Part shown: piece by piece, positions 1 through 6,864 of the stretch | Layout: the number at the start of each line of letters is the position of its first letter | Position numbering within the stretch: the first letter of the stretch is position 1 | From: Deltaproteobacteria bacterium | GTDB taxonomy: Bacteria > Desulfobacterota > Dissulfuribacteria > Dissulfuribacterales > UBA3076 | Length of the DNA stretch: 15,647 bases | Direction: 5' to 3' | Assembly: GCA_021159445.1 (NCBI GenBank) | Contig: JAGGRV010000070.1 | Location: forward strand, 1-15,647 | Notes under the pieces: generated by a model | The model's input: the letters and a program-made list of their open reading frames with translations, nothing else | Told to the model about the DNA's origin: nothing | The model's database searches: none | Position numbers and translations under genes: made by a program

Positions 1-53
1 ACAACAAAAAATCCTGTTAATTTTTGTTCAACTTATTTATCTCCCGTTCCTAA
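1..53. repeat. Left copy of 53-bp window-bracketing inverted repeat
   Basis: Bases 1-53 are the reverse complement of 15495-15547 with two mismatches (positions 13 and 41, C here and T in the other copy). The outer end reads CCCGTTCCTAA. By comparison with the right-hand copy, this is one arm of a palindromic element whose middle lies beyond the left edge. No transposase is visible, so it is best described as a MITE-like or other dispersed intergenic repeat. Confidence 0.9.
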
Positions 54-221
54 CGTATCCCTGACACTTTATGACAATATAGGTTTCCATTGGCAACGGA
101 CCCCGGCCCCCAGGGACTTACAGAAGATCGGCACAGGCTGGGTCAGGGAAGGCCAAACGTTGGCACAATACCCTTTGCATACTTCATGAAAATGCCGTAC
201 AAATCTGGAACGGGTACTCCA

Positions 222-509
222 ATGGTAGGATGGTACGTCTATATGGTTCGGTGTTCTGACGGCAGTCTTTACACCGGCATTACAAAAGATGTGGAGTCCC
301 GCGTATCCCTGCACAATGCAGGACGCGGGGCTAAATACACGCGGGGCAGGCGGCCGGTTGAACTTGTCTATCGTGAAACGGTCGGCGACCGTGGGGCTGC
401 TGTGCGGCGAGAGTATGCGATCAAGCGGTTGCGGCCTATTGCGAAAAGAAAGCTGATTATCAAATCTGGTGAACCAAAGTCTATACAGAAAATCAGGCCC
501 CTACAGTGA
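222..509 (+). CDS. GIY-YIG nuclease-family protein (YhbQ/UPF0213-like)
   Basis: This encodes about 95 residues, the usual length of single-domain GIY-YIG proteins of the YhbQ type. The N-terminal WYVYMVRC followed by SLYTGIT is the GIY-YIG signature (Y-x-Y, then Y-T-G). Next come a conserved-type Arg (SRVSLHN, residues 26-32), AKYTRGRRPVELVY near residues 38-51, and the ARREYA-like helix (VRREYAIKRL), whose Glu fits the metal-ligand position. Family members are nucleases or DNA-repair-associated proteins, mostly uncharacterised; cellular role unknown here. I chose the ATG at 222 because the domain begins three residues later and GGAACGGG lies upstream. In-frame starts at 186 (ATG) and 90 (TTG) would add a tail with no family resemblance. 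It stands alone, on the strand opposite to the biosynthetic cluster. Confidence 0.82.
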   Translation: MVGWYVYMVRCSDGSLYTGITKDVESRVSLHNAGRGAKYTRGRRPVELVYRETVGDRGAAVRREYAIKRLRPIAKRKLIIKSGEPKSIQKIRPLQ

Positions 510-604
510 ATTGGTATAAAGCCTCCCAACCCCATGTCTATTTCCTTGTTCAGGGCTACGCTCGATGATCCGTTCAAAACTCACGAAACAATTGCTCAGA
601 TTTT

Positions 605-647
605 CGGTGAACCCTAACCTCTGAACCTTTGAACCCGTGAACGCTTA
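605..647 (+). repeat. Family A repeat, copy 1 (TGAACC-rich)
   Basis: CGGTGAACCC, then CTCTGAACC, TTTGAACCC and GTGAACGCTTA: a run of imperfect TGAACC units. Related copies occur at 1898-1934 (inverted), 10288-10302 (partial), 13013-13025 (partial) and 13151-13186. It lies between the GIY-YIG gene and the coiled-coil gene. The rest of the 510-747 gap holds nothing else recognisable apart from a possible promoter. Confidence 0.8.
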
Positions 648-676
648 TGAAAAAAGTATAAGGGACTTCTTTAAAG

Positions 677-703
677 TTGAAAGGACTGGTATATTAATAT
701 TAA
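677..703 (+). promoter_or_regulatory. Possible sigma70 promoter for the coiled-coil gene
   Basis: TTGAAA at 677-682 and TATTAA at 698-703 resemble -35 and -10 boxes. The 15-nt spacing is short and the stretch is AT-rich, so chance is a serious alternative. It sits 45-70 nt upstream of the ATG at 748, and the start has a good ribosome binding site (AGGGAGTAGG at 736-745). Confidence 0.25.
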
Positions 704-747
704 AGTAAGTTGCAACGGCTCGAATAATAAATTTCAGGGAGTAGGAA

Positions 748-1890
748 ATGGCGGAACAATTCAAAATTTCATCCCAGATGACCAAAAAAGAGATAATCGA
801 AGAATACTCCGGTCTTCTCGAGGCTTACAAAAAAAAGGTGAAGGAGGCCAAAGAGTCTGAGAAATGGCGCTCTGAAGCAGAAAAATACAAAGAGGCGGTA
901 GCATTGGAGGCCGCAAAAGAGGCAACAGTACACGGAGTAATTGAAAACGTCACCAATCTCAAGGGATTGTTAGGAAAGACCCTGAGCGATCTAACAGACA
1001 GGCTGTCCTCTCAGGCCGAACGTCTTGAGGAGCTAAAGAGCGCAGTAGCACTTCAAGAAAAGAGGCTTAAAGAACTCTATGACATAGAAGAGGCATCTGA
1101 TGCCCTGAATAAGCTGGTTGAGGCCTATGAAGAGAGAAGTACGGTAGCTGAAACAGAATTCGCTTCAAGCATAACAAAGTTGGAGTCGGATTATGAGGAA
1201 AAATTTGCGGTTCTTGAAAGGAAATACTCTGAGCTGCAGGTCACTCTTCAAAAGGAGATAGAGGGGAAAAGGGCTGAATGGGAAGATGAGAAAAAGTGTT
1301 TTCTTCGCGAGCTAGAAGAGGAGGAGTCGCTCACAAAGCAGAAGTGGGAACGTGAACAAGCCGAGTATATCTATGAACGGGATCGTACCAGAAAATTAGA
1401 AGAGGATAAATATAAGGAGGATAGGGCATCTCTTGAAAAAGAGCTTCAGGAGTTGAAAGAAAGCACGGAAAAGGAGTTTGCAGAGAGGGAGGCAGCGCTT
1501 GTAGCACAGGAATCCGAACTAAAGGATCTGAGAGAACAGGCCAAGAAGTTCCCAGGTATACTTCAAAACGAAGTCGAAAAAGAAAAGAAAGAAGCAATTG
1601 CAGCAGTTACCCGCGAAATGGAACAGAAAAAGCAGATGGCTGCTACAGAAAGGGAGTGGGAACGCAAGGTTTATCAGCAAAAAATTGAGTTTCTGGAGGA
1701 TACCATCGCCTCTCAAGAAAAGAAGGTTACAGAACTTAAATCTGAAGCAAGCTCAGCCATGAAGCAGGTCCACCAGATAGCTGAAAAGGCCATCGCAGGA
1801 GCATCCCAGGCAAAAGCGTTTACATCAGTGAGAGAGATAGCATTAGAACAAGCCAAAAAGCCTGAAATCACAGGGAAGGCTGAAGGTTAA
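748..1890 (+). CDS. Unrecognised long coiled-coil protein (380 aa)
   Basis: I do not recognise a named family. The protein is extremely rich in Glu, Lys, Ala and Gln with heptad-like spacing over about residues 10-345, and has very few Pro or Gly residues. There is no signal peptide, membrane segment, nucleotide-binding motif or catalytic signature, so a soluble cytoplasmic rod-like or oligomeric protein is expected. Two parts look less repetitive: residues about 60-85 (VHGVIENVTNLKGLLGKTLS) and the C-terminal end (AIAGASQAKAFTSVREIALE), which is Ala/Ser-rich and could be a small conserved tail domain. ATG at 748 follows AGGGAGTAGG at 736-745, a convincing ribosome site. The gene is monocistronic, converges on coaD, and is framed by inverted family A repeats (605-647 and 1898-1934). 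A scaffold, filament-forming or chromosome/cell-shape role is possible, but nothing in the sequence decides it. Confidence 0.85.
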   Translation: MAEQFKISSQMTKKEIIEEYSGLLEAYKKKVKEAKESEKWRSEAEKYKEAVALEAAKEATVHGVIENVTNLKGLLGKTLSDLTDRLSSQAERLEELKSAVALQEKRLKELYDIEEASDALNKLVEAYEERSTVAETEFASSITKLESDYEEKFAVLERKYSELQVTLQKEIEGKRAEWEDEKKCFLRELEEEESLTKQKWEREQAEYIYERDRTRKLEEDKYKEDRASLEKELQELKESTEKEFAEREAALVAQESELKDLREQAKKFPGILQNEVEKEKKEAIAAVTREMEQKKQMAATEREWERKVYQQKIEFLEDTIASQEKKVTELKSEASSAMKQVHQIAEKAIAGASQAKAFTSVREIALEQAKKPEITGKAEG

Positions 1891-1897
1891 AATCTCA

Positions 1898-1934
1898 GTA
1901 ACCGTTCACGGGTTCAGAGGTTCAGGGTTAACCG
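1898..1934 (-). repeat. Family A repeat, copy 2 (inverted relative to copy 1)
   Basis: GTAACCGTTCACGGGTTCAG and onward to GGTTAACCG, the reverse complement of the family A consensus. It occupies the space between the convergent ends of the coiled-coil gene and coaD. CTCAG at 1894-1898 and CTGAG at 1940-1944, with TAACC/GGTTA inside them, could pair into a bulged stem, but there is no clean T-run, so I do not call a terminator. Confidence 0.8.
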
Positions 1935-1975
1935 AAATTCTGAGGGCATTTATTCTTCAATTCATTATTTTCTTA

Positions 1976-2497
1976 TCACCTAAACGCCTTTCTTAAACGC
2001 TCTTCCACTGACGGTGGGACAAGTCCATCAAGGCTGCCGCCAAAACGGGCGGCCTCCTTGACTATAGTGGAGCTTATATAAATCCAGCGGAACCCGGTCA
2101 TTAAAAATACAGTCTCTATGTCACGGGATAGCTTGCGGTTCATTAAGGCCCGCTGGAGTTCGTAATCAAAGTCCGAAACAGCTCTTAATCCGCGCAGTAT
2201 GGCGCAGGCCCCATACCTGGCGGCAAGATCCACCAGAAGCCCGTCAAAACTGGTTATCTCTACTCTTCCATTCGTTCCTATGGTCTCACGGACCATTTCC
2301 AGGCGTTCTTCAATTGTAAACAGGCTTTCTTTGACTGGATTGATACCAATGGCGATCACTACCTTGTCAAATAGCTTTAGTGCTCGATCAACAAGATCCA
2401 GATGACCATTAGTCACTGGATCAAAGGTGCCTGGGTAGACAGCTATGCGAGGTGTGTGATTTGGTGATTTGGTGATTTGGTGATTTGGTGATTGCAT
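1976..2497 (-). CDS. coaD: Phosphopantetheine adenylyltransferase
   Basis: It joins ATP and 4'-phosphopantetheine to make dephospho-CoA, the penultimate step of CoA synthesis, in the cytoplasm. With the ATG at 2497 it is 173 residues. Seen: YPGTFDPVTNGHLD (residues 21-34), containing the T-x-G-H nucleotidyltransferase signature; RGLRAVSDFDYE (102-113); and ISST (141-144), the second nucleotide-binding signature. The family usually starts one or two residues before the equivalent of RIAVYPG and is about 160 long. Here about 16 extra N-terminal residues (period SPNHQITK) are encoded by an octanucleotide repeat. The ATG overlaps the rsmD stop as TAATG, which argues for this start and for translational coupling; no alternative start lies between the repeat and RIAVYPG. 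A TTG at 2518 is also in frame. It is the last gene of the minus-strand run. Confidence 0.95.
   Translation of the reverse strand: MQSPNHQITKSPNHTPRIAVYPGTFDPVTNGHLDLVDRALKLFDKVVIAIGINPVKESLFTIEERLEMVRETIGTNGRVEITSFDGLLVDLAARYGACAILRGLRAVSDFDYELQRALMNRKLSRDIETVFLMTGFRWIYISSTIVKEAARFGGSLDGLVPPSVEERLRKAFR
2456..2494. repeat. Family D octanucleotide tandem repeat (GTGATTTG) in the coaD 5' end
   Basis: Four perfect units at 2456-2463, 2464-2471, 2472-2479 and 2480-2487, followed by a partial unit (GTGATTG). It lies wholly inside the coaD reading frame just after the ATG. As 8 is not a multiple of 3, gain or loss of one unit shifts the coaD frame. A degenerate run of the same unit lies at 5646-5674. 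Confidence 0.95.
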
Positions 2498-3081
2498 TAT
2501 ATTGACCTGTAAAACCAAAGTTCAGTTTGACCGTATATTCGGCTATCCACAAGCTGAAGGGATAATTCGGAGCTGGATATAATCTGGTGAGGAAACTTTT
2601 CTCCCTTGAATTCTTCAATAACCATCCATCCCCCAGAGGCCAAAGCACAAGTCTCAGCCACCCACTCCATGGCCTTTTTACCAAGGCCCTGGGAATATGG
2701 AGGATCGGCAAATATCAAATTAAAGGGGGCGTATTTTAGAACACGATCAAGTGACTTCGGGCTGGTCCTGATATCAGCCCGGACCACTTTCGCGTGCTCA
2801 CTGAAGCCACATAAACTGAGGTTTCGTCTGATGAGATCAAGGGATGATTTGTGATGATCTACAAAGACAACCTCTCTAACCGCCCTGGAAAGGGCTTCAA
2901 TCCCTAGCGCCCCGGTACCGGCAAAGAGATCTAGAACACTGCACGATTCCCAGGGAAATTCCAAACGGACTGACAGGATCTGGAAAAGAGCCTCCCGCAC
3001 AAGATCTGATGTAGGACGCAGACAGCGGCCTTTGGGCCCTATCAAACGCCGCCCCTTGGCCTGCCCTCCGGTGATTCGCAT
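2497..3081 (-). CDS. rsmD: 16S rRNA (guanine(966)-N2)-methyltransferase
   Basis: An S-adenosylmethionine-dependent methyltransferase that modifies G966 of 16S rRNA during small-subunit assembly. At 194 residues it has the usual family length. Seen: the N-terminal RITGGQAKGRRL and RPTSDLVREALF typical of RsmD; the SAM-binding glycine loop DLFAGTGALGIEAL (51-64); the acidic end of the next strand, VFVDHH (72-77); and the catalytic DPPY motif within LIFADPPYSQG (126-129). The rsmD-coaD pairing is common in bacteria. Here the TAA stop shares its last A with the coaD ATG. The start is ATG 39 nt after the aldolase stop; the ribosome site is weak (AGGCGGC, placed rather far upstream). Confidence 0.95.
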   Translation of the reverse strand: MRITGGQAKGRRLIGPKGRCLRPTSDLVREALFQILSVRLEFPWESCSVLDLFAGTGALGIEALSRAVREVVFVDHHKSSLDLIRRNLSLCGFSEHAKVVRADIRTSPKSLDRVLKYAPFNLIFADPPYSQGLGKKAMEWVAETCALASGGWMVIEEFKGEKFPHQIISSSELSLQLVDSRIYGQTELWFYRSI

Positions 3082-3120
3082 TAGACATTAATCGTTGAAG
3101 CCGCCTATTTCCCATTATCG

Positions 3121-4386
3121 CTATTGATTAATCGTGACGGCCCGTTCAATGATCTTGCTCTCAGTCCAGTCTTCGGGATCCTCCTGTCGATGAGTCTTGG
3201 GACCGAGGTCATAGGACCCTGCAGTCAGTATGGCATCTATGGCCAGAGGTGCGGTATCCTGAGCATTAAAGACATTGACCAGCATGTTATAGACAAAATC
3301 TTCCACACGTTTGGCCATCCTCTCCCTTATATCCCTGGATAGCCCAAGTATCTTGTTCTCAAAAGGAAGGTTCAATTTTTTATAATTTCCTCCCTTCAGG
3401 CCCTTGGATTGGGCATAGGCTGTCATCTCCGCCCACAGTTCCTCTGTTACCCCTTCTCCTGTAACTTTGATGAAATTTCCGTCTTCGTCTGTTGCAGCAT
3501 TGCCGTAATCGTTTACTTCAAGGCCCCAGGAGATCATCTGAAGGGCAGTGGCCACATTGGCCTTTGTAGTATTGGTCTTTGAGACGATCTCCCTCAACCT
3601 GTCCGAGTTATTACCGGACGTGCCGTGCTGGGCCCCGGAGACTTTGTATTTGGCCAAGGCCTCGTGGATCTCTCCGGTCAATTTTACCTGTATCCCCAGG
3701 TCACTCGCCTCAATACCATGGGTAGAGCCATTATTAAGGGCTATCCAGTCCGGGAAGATATCGTTGGCGTTAAGACCCTGTATCAGGAACAAGGCCTCAT
3801 CAACTGTTGAAAGCCCTTCTTTTCCTTTGATCTCTCCCACCTCTGTCTCCAGCCCGGCCCATTTAGGGACATAAGGGGCAAGTTGCAGATTTGCAAGGAG
3901 GTTCTTGTCATCGGGAAGATGTGATGCATCAATTGCTATGGAGGTCATGCCGGCTTCAAACAGGGTGGGGATCTCTACCTTTGCTGGTTCGACATCTTCT
4001 TCTTTCTTGATGCCATAGTGGTCGGCATGAATTGCTACCGGTATTGTGATTCCCAGCTCATTGCAGACCTGATCCACCCGCCTGGCCATGTTCCAGTAAT
4101 TGGTCGCACAATAGGGAGTCGCACCGCCTTCTGACTTGGCTATCTCTATTAGTATAGCCGCGTCGGCCCTCTGCGCAGCAGCCAAAACGCCACGAATGAC
4201 AAGATAGTTCCTGCCATTAGCCGCAATGGTCATGGCCTTGCCTTTGGCCAGCATCGCCCTGTCAATGACCTTACCACTTACCAGAAGGGCCTTTGAGTTT
4301 GGGAAAAGCTTAACTACATTGGGCGGACGCCCCACTTGCAATGCCTTTTCGAAATCCGCGGAATAGTGACCTGCTTTCTCCGTCAT
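3121..4386 (-). CDS. fba: Class II fructose-bisphosphate aldolase (long form)
   Basis: It is expected to interconvert fructose 1,6-bisphosphate with dihydroxyacetone phosphate and glyceraldehyde 3-phosphate using a divalent metal. At 421 residues it is longer than the roughly 300-360 residues of E. coli-like class II enzymes, but the core is intact. AIHADHYG carries the first zinc-ligand region (H120, D122, H123); ETEVGEIKG (180-188) matches the E-x-x-x-G stretch; NNGSTHG gives H223; and AQHGTSG gives H254, equivalent to the two later His ligands. Extra length lies mainly in the N-terminal 60 residues and the C-terminal region after about 290. AGGAGG six bases before the ATG (4393-4398) is the strongest Shine-Dalgarno sequence in the window, and with the 229-nt gap upstream suggests some independent expression. 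Exact substrate (fructose- versus another sugar bisphosphate) cannot be proved from sequence. Confidence 0.85.
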   Translation of the reverse strand: MTEKAGHYSADFEKALQVGRPPNVVKLFPNSKALLVSGKVIDRAMLAKGKAMTIAANGRNYLVIRGVLAAAQRADAAILIEIAKSEGGATPYCATNYWNMARRVDQVCNELGITIPVAIHADHYGIKKEEDVEPAKVEIPTLFEAGMTSIAIDASHLPDDKNLLANLQLAPYVPKWAGLETEVGEIKGKEGLSTVDEALFLIQGLNANDIFPDWIALNNGSTHGIEASDLGIQVKLTGEIHEALAKYKVSGAQHGTSGNNSDRLREIVSKTNTTKANVATALQMISWGLEVNDYGNAATDEDGNFIKVTGEGVTEELWAEMTAYAQSKGLKGGNYKKLNLPFENKILGLSRDIRERMAKRVEDFVYNMLVNVFNAQDTAPLAIDAILTAGSYDLGPKTHRQEDPEDWTESKIIERAVTINQ

Positions 4387-4415
4387 GACATACCTCCTTT
4401 CTTGTACCTAAATTC

Positions 4416-4567
4416 TGCTATTAGCTATTAGCGGTTAGCTATTAGTTTAATGATTACAGGATGTTTTACTATTACAAACTTTTACCCGTTGGGTGTTTCC
4501 TGATTAACGTAATGCCCTGATTCTTCAAAGCTAAACGCTAATGGCTAACAGCTAATCGCTGGCATCC
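4416..4567. repeat. Family B palindromic element, copy 1
   Basis: The left arm, about 4416-4450, is rich in GCTATTAGC; the right arm, about 4527-4567, carries GCTAACAGCTAATCGCTGG. The arms are imperfect reverse complements around a roughly 75-nt spacer. It fills most of the asd-aldolase gap. The right arm matches the second copy (13108-13145) with one mismatch over about 24 bases. Confidence 0.8.
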
Positions 4568-4615
4568 ATCTATGTTGAAAAAGTGTAAATTACAAAATGA
4601 AGGATGCCTACCAAT

Positions 4616-5635
4616 CTAAAGATATTTCTCCGCCAGCAACTCTGCTATCTGAACGGCGTTGGTGGCCGCGCCTTTTCTGATATTGTCAGCCACCACCCAG
4701 AAATCAAGTCCATTGGCCTGGGAGATATCCTCCCGTATTCTGCCGACAAGGGTCAGATCCTGTCCTTCTGCATCCAGGGCAAGCGGATAGGCATTCCGGG
4801 AAAGATCATCGACCACCTTAATCCCCGGTGCCCTGGAAAAAAGCTCTCTCGCCTTGGAAGCGCTGATCTTTTTTCCAAACTCCACATTGACGGCCTCGGA
4901 GTGACTGTAGAATACAGGTACCCTTACAGCAGTTGCAGAGACCTGGATCTCAGGATCTTCCAGGATCTTTCTGGTCTCATTCACCATCTTCATCTCTTCC
5001 CTGGTGTAGCCATTGTCCAGGAAGACATCTATGTGGGGTAGGCAGTTAAAGGCAATCTGGTGAGGATAGACCCTGGCCTCCGGAGTTTTGTCCTCGGCCC
5101 AGGCCTTTACCTGATCCTCAAGCTCATCTATGGCCTTTTTCCCAGAACCTGATACGGCCTGATAAGTGGATACGACAATGCGTTTTATCCGGGCATAGTC
5201 ATACAATGGCTTAAGGGCCACAACCATCTGGATGGTAGAGCAATTAGGATTGGCTATAATGCCTTTTGCCTTGTATCCTGAAACAGCATGGGGGTTCACC
5301 TCCGGCACTACCAGAGGGACCTCCGGATCCATGCGCCATGCATTCGAGTTATCCACAACTACAGCGCCGGCCTTGGCAGCCGAAGGAGCAAAGGTGAGGC
5401 TCCTGTCTCCACCGGCAGAAAAAATTGCGATATCAATACCATCAAAGGAGTCGTGATCAAGCTTCCGGACCCGGACCTTCTCTGCCTTGAATAGAAGTTC
5501 CTTCCCTTCAGAACGCTCAGAGGCCAAAAAACGGATCTCTCTCACAGGAAAATCCCGTTCCTCCAGAACCTTTATCATGGTCTGGCCGACGGCACCGGTG
5601 GCACCTGCTACTGCCACATTAAAAGTCTTTGCCAT
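4616..5635 (-). CDS. asd: Aspartate-semialdehyde dehydrogenase
   Basis: It reduces aspartyl phosphate to aspartate semialdehyde with NADPH, the branch point to lysine/diaminopimelate, threonine (hence isoleucine) and methionine. The 339-residue length is normal for the Gram-positive/deltaproteobacterial type. Seen: the dinucleotide-binding loop VAGATGAVGQ (8-17); VVVDNSNAWRM (92-102); the active-site Cys in NPNCSTIQM (C132); STYQAVSGSGKKAIDEL (156-172); and RVPV followed by HSEAVNVEF, giving the substrate-binding Arg (R238) and catalytic His (H245). The start is supported by GGAG five bases before the ATG. It follows leuB after a 34-nt gap made largely of degenerate octamers (see the repeat there). 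Placement between leuB and the aldolase links leucine synthesis to the aspartate family that feeds isoleucine. Confidence 0.96.
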   Translation of the reverse strand: MAKTFNVAVAGATGAVGQTMIKVLEERDFPVREIRFLASERSEGKELLFKAEKVRVRKLDHDSFDGIDIAIFSAGGDRSLTFAPSAAKAGAVVVDNSNAWRMDPEVPLVVPEVNPHAVSGYKAKGIIANPNCSTIQMVVALKPLYDYARIKRIVVSTYQAVSGSGKKAIDELEDQVKAWAEDKTPEARVYPHQIAFNCLPHIDVFLDNGYTREEMKMVNETRKILEDPEIQVSATAVRVPVFYSHSEAVNVEFGKKISASKARELFSRAPGIKVVDDLSRNAYPLALDAEGQDLTLVGRIREDISQANGLDFWVVADNIRKGAATNAVQIAELLAEKYL

Positions 5636-5645
5636 AATTTCTCCA

Positions 5646-5674
5646 CAATCACTAAATCACCAAATTCACTCAAT
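5646..5674. repeat. Degenerate octanucleotide run between leuB and asd
   Basis: On the minus strand it reads GTGAATTTG, GTGATTTA, GTGATTG: diverged versions of the GTGATTTG unit at 2456-2494, in the opposite orientation relative to transcription. It begins at the leuB stop codon (TGA, 5670-5672) and runs to the asd ribosome site. Confidence 0.7.
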
Positions 5675-6731
5675 CCTTTAATTCTTCAGCCACCAAATCT
5701 CCTACCTCGGTCGTGTTGTAACCCATCTTTCCTGCAGAGAGGCTCTTCAAGTCCTGGCTGACCACCTTCTTAACTGCTTTTTCAATAGCCTTTGCAGCCT
5801 CAATCTCGCCGAGGTAGTCCAGCATCATCTGCCCTGCACATATAGCAGCCAAGGGATTGATAACATTTTTCCCCTTATACTTGGGAGCCGAACCACCTAT
5901 AGGTTCAAACATGGAGACACCTTCAGGATTAAGATTACCTCCTGCGGCAATCCCCATGCCTCCCTGTATCATGGCCCCAAGGTCCGTAATGATGTCCCCG
6001 AACATGTTATCAGTGACTATTACATCAAACCATTCGGGGTTCTTGACCATCCACATGCAGGTGGCGTCCACATGGGCATAGTCTGTTGCAATATCAGGAT
6101 ACTCCCTGCCCACATCATAGAACGTACGTTCCCACAGGTCAAAGGCATAGGTGAGGACATTGGTCTTTCCACAAAGGGTCAGTTTCTTTTTCTGATTGCG
6201 ACGTTTGCAGTACTCAAAGGCATAACGGATACATCGTTCCACACCCTTTCTGGTATTAATGGATTCCTGAACAGCGACCTCATCTGGAGTATCTTTCTTG
6301 AGAACACCACCCGCCCCGGCATATAGACCTTCAGTATTTTCCCGGACAACTATAAAATCTATATCCTCAGGCCCCTTATGCTTGAGTGGTGTATCCACGC
6401 CGGGATAAAGGATAATCGGTCGAAGATTTATATACTGATCCAGCGCAAATCGCAGGGCAAGGAGTATCCCTTTTTCCAGAATACCCGGCTTTACATCCGG
6501 ATGACCAATGGCCCCGAGATAAACGGCTTTGTATTGCTTGAGATCTTCCACTGCTCCCTCCGGGAGGACTTCTCCTGTTCGCAGATACCGCTCTCCGCCA
6601 TAATCATACCAGGTAAAATCAAGCTCAAATCCGAAACGATCAGATGCGGCCTTGAGGACCTTTACACCCTCGGTTATTACTTCAGGACCTGTACCGTCCC
6701 CTGGGATAACACCAATTTTGTACGTACTCAT
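5670..6731 (-). CDS. leuB: 3-isopropylmalate dehydrogenase (type 2), with NADP-like cofactor motif
   Basis: It should oxidatively decarboxylate 3-isopropylmalate to 2-ketoisocaproate, the third leucine step. 353 residues, normal for the beta-decarboxylating dehydrogenase family. Seen: GDGTGPEV (11-18); the substrate helix GILLALRFALDQYINLRP (88-105), with both Leu residues that contact the isopropyl group in known LeuB enzymes and the Arg residues R94 and R104; R130 with ENTEGLY (131-137); K189 in GKTNV; D222; and the metal site TDNMFGDIITD (240-250; D246, D250). The helix resembles the mycobacterial-type LeuB. Odd: the cofactor loop reads GGSAPKYKG (279-287) where typical LeuB has HGSAPDIAG; K284-Y285 recalls NADP-isocitrate dehydrogenase. 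leuC and leuD adjacent make LeuB the best call; tartrate, isocitrate or homoisocitrate dehydrogenase are weaker options. AAGGA precedes the ATG. Confidence 0.88.
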   Translation of the reverse strand: MSTYKIGVIPGDGTGPEVITEGVKVLKAASDRFGFELDFTWYDYGGERYLRTGEVLPEGAVEDLKQYKAVYLGAIGHPDVKPGILEKGILLALRFALDQYINLRPIILYPGVDTPLKHKGPEDIDFIVVRENTEGLYAGAGGVLKKDTPDEVAVQESINTRKGVERCIRYAFEYCKRRNQKKKLTLCGKTNVLTYAFDLWERTFYDVGREYPDIATDYAHVDATCMWMVKNPEWFDVIVTDNMFGDIITDLGAMIQGGMGIAAGGNLNPEGVSMFEPIGGSAPKYKGKNVINPLAAICAGQMMLDYLGEIEAAKAIEKAVKKVVSQDLKSLSAGKMGYNTTEVGDLVAEELKD

Positions 6732-6753
6732 TATCTAAATCCTTTTTAAGAAG

Positions 6754-6864
6754 AAAATGTTGAATTTTGAGTGTTGAATTAAGGTATAATTTTTTTATAT
6801 ACCTCAACTCACAACTAATCATTCTACCGCAATTCAGCATTCAAAATTCAGCATTCAAAATTTA
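6754..6864. repeat. Family C palindromic element, copy 1 (leuD-leuB gap)
   Basis: The left arm, about 6754-6789, is rich in TTGAATT; the right arm, about 6826-6864, is rich in AATTCAGCATTCAAAATT, roughly its reverse complement. In the middle AGGTATA (6782-6788) pairs perfectly with TATACCT (6798-6804) around a 9-nt T-rich loop. The right end overlaps the leuD stop codon (6862-6864). It could act as a transcript-stabilising or attenuating hairpin within the operon, but this is inference. Confidence 0.85.

Noticed and set aside
69..314. 81-codon minus-strand frame over the GIY-YIG gene
   Set aside because: Overlaps the recognisable GIY-YIG domain on the other strand and has no supporting motif.
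1891..1975. Bidirectional intrinsic terminator between the coiled-coil gene and coaD
   Set aside because: The pairing (CTCAG/CTGAG with TAACC/GGTTA) is bulged and lacks a U-run; better explained by the family A repeat.
2456..2494. CRISPR-like array
   Set aside because: The repeat unit is 8 bp with no spacers; it is a simple tandem repeat, and no cas gene is present.
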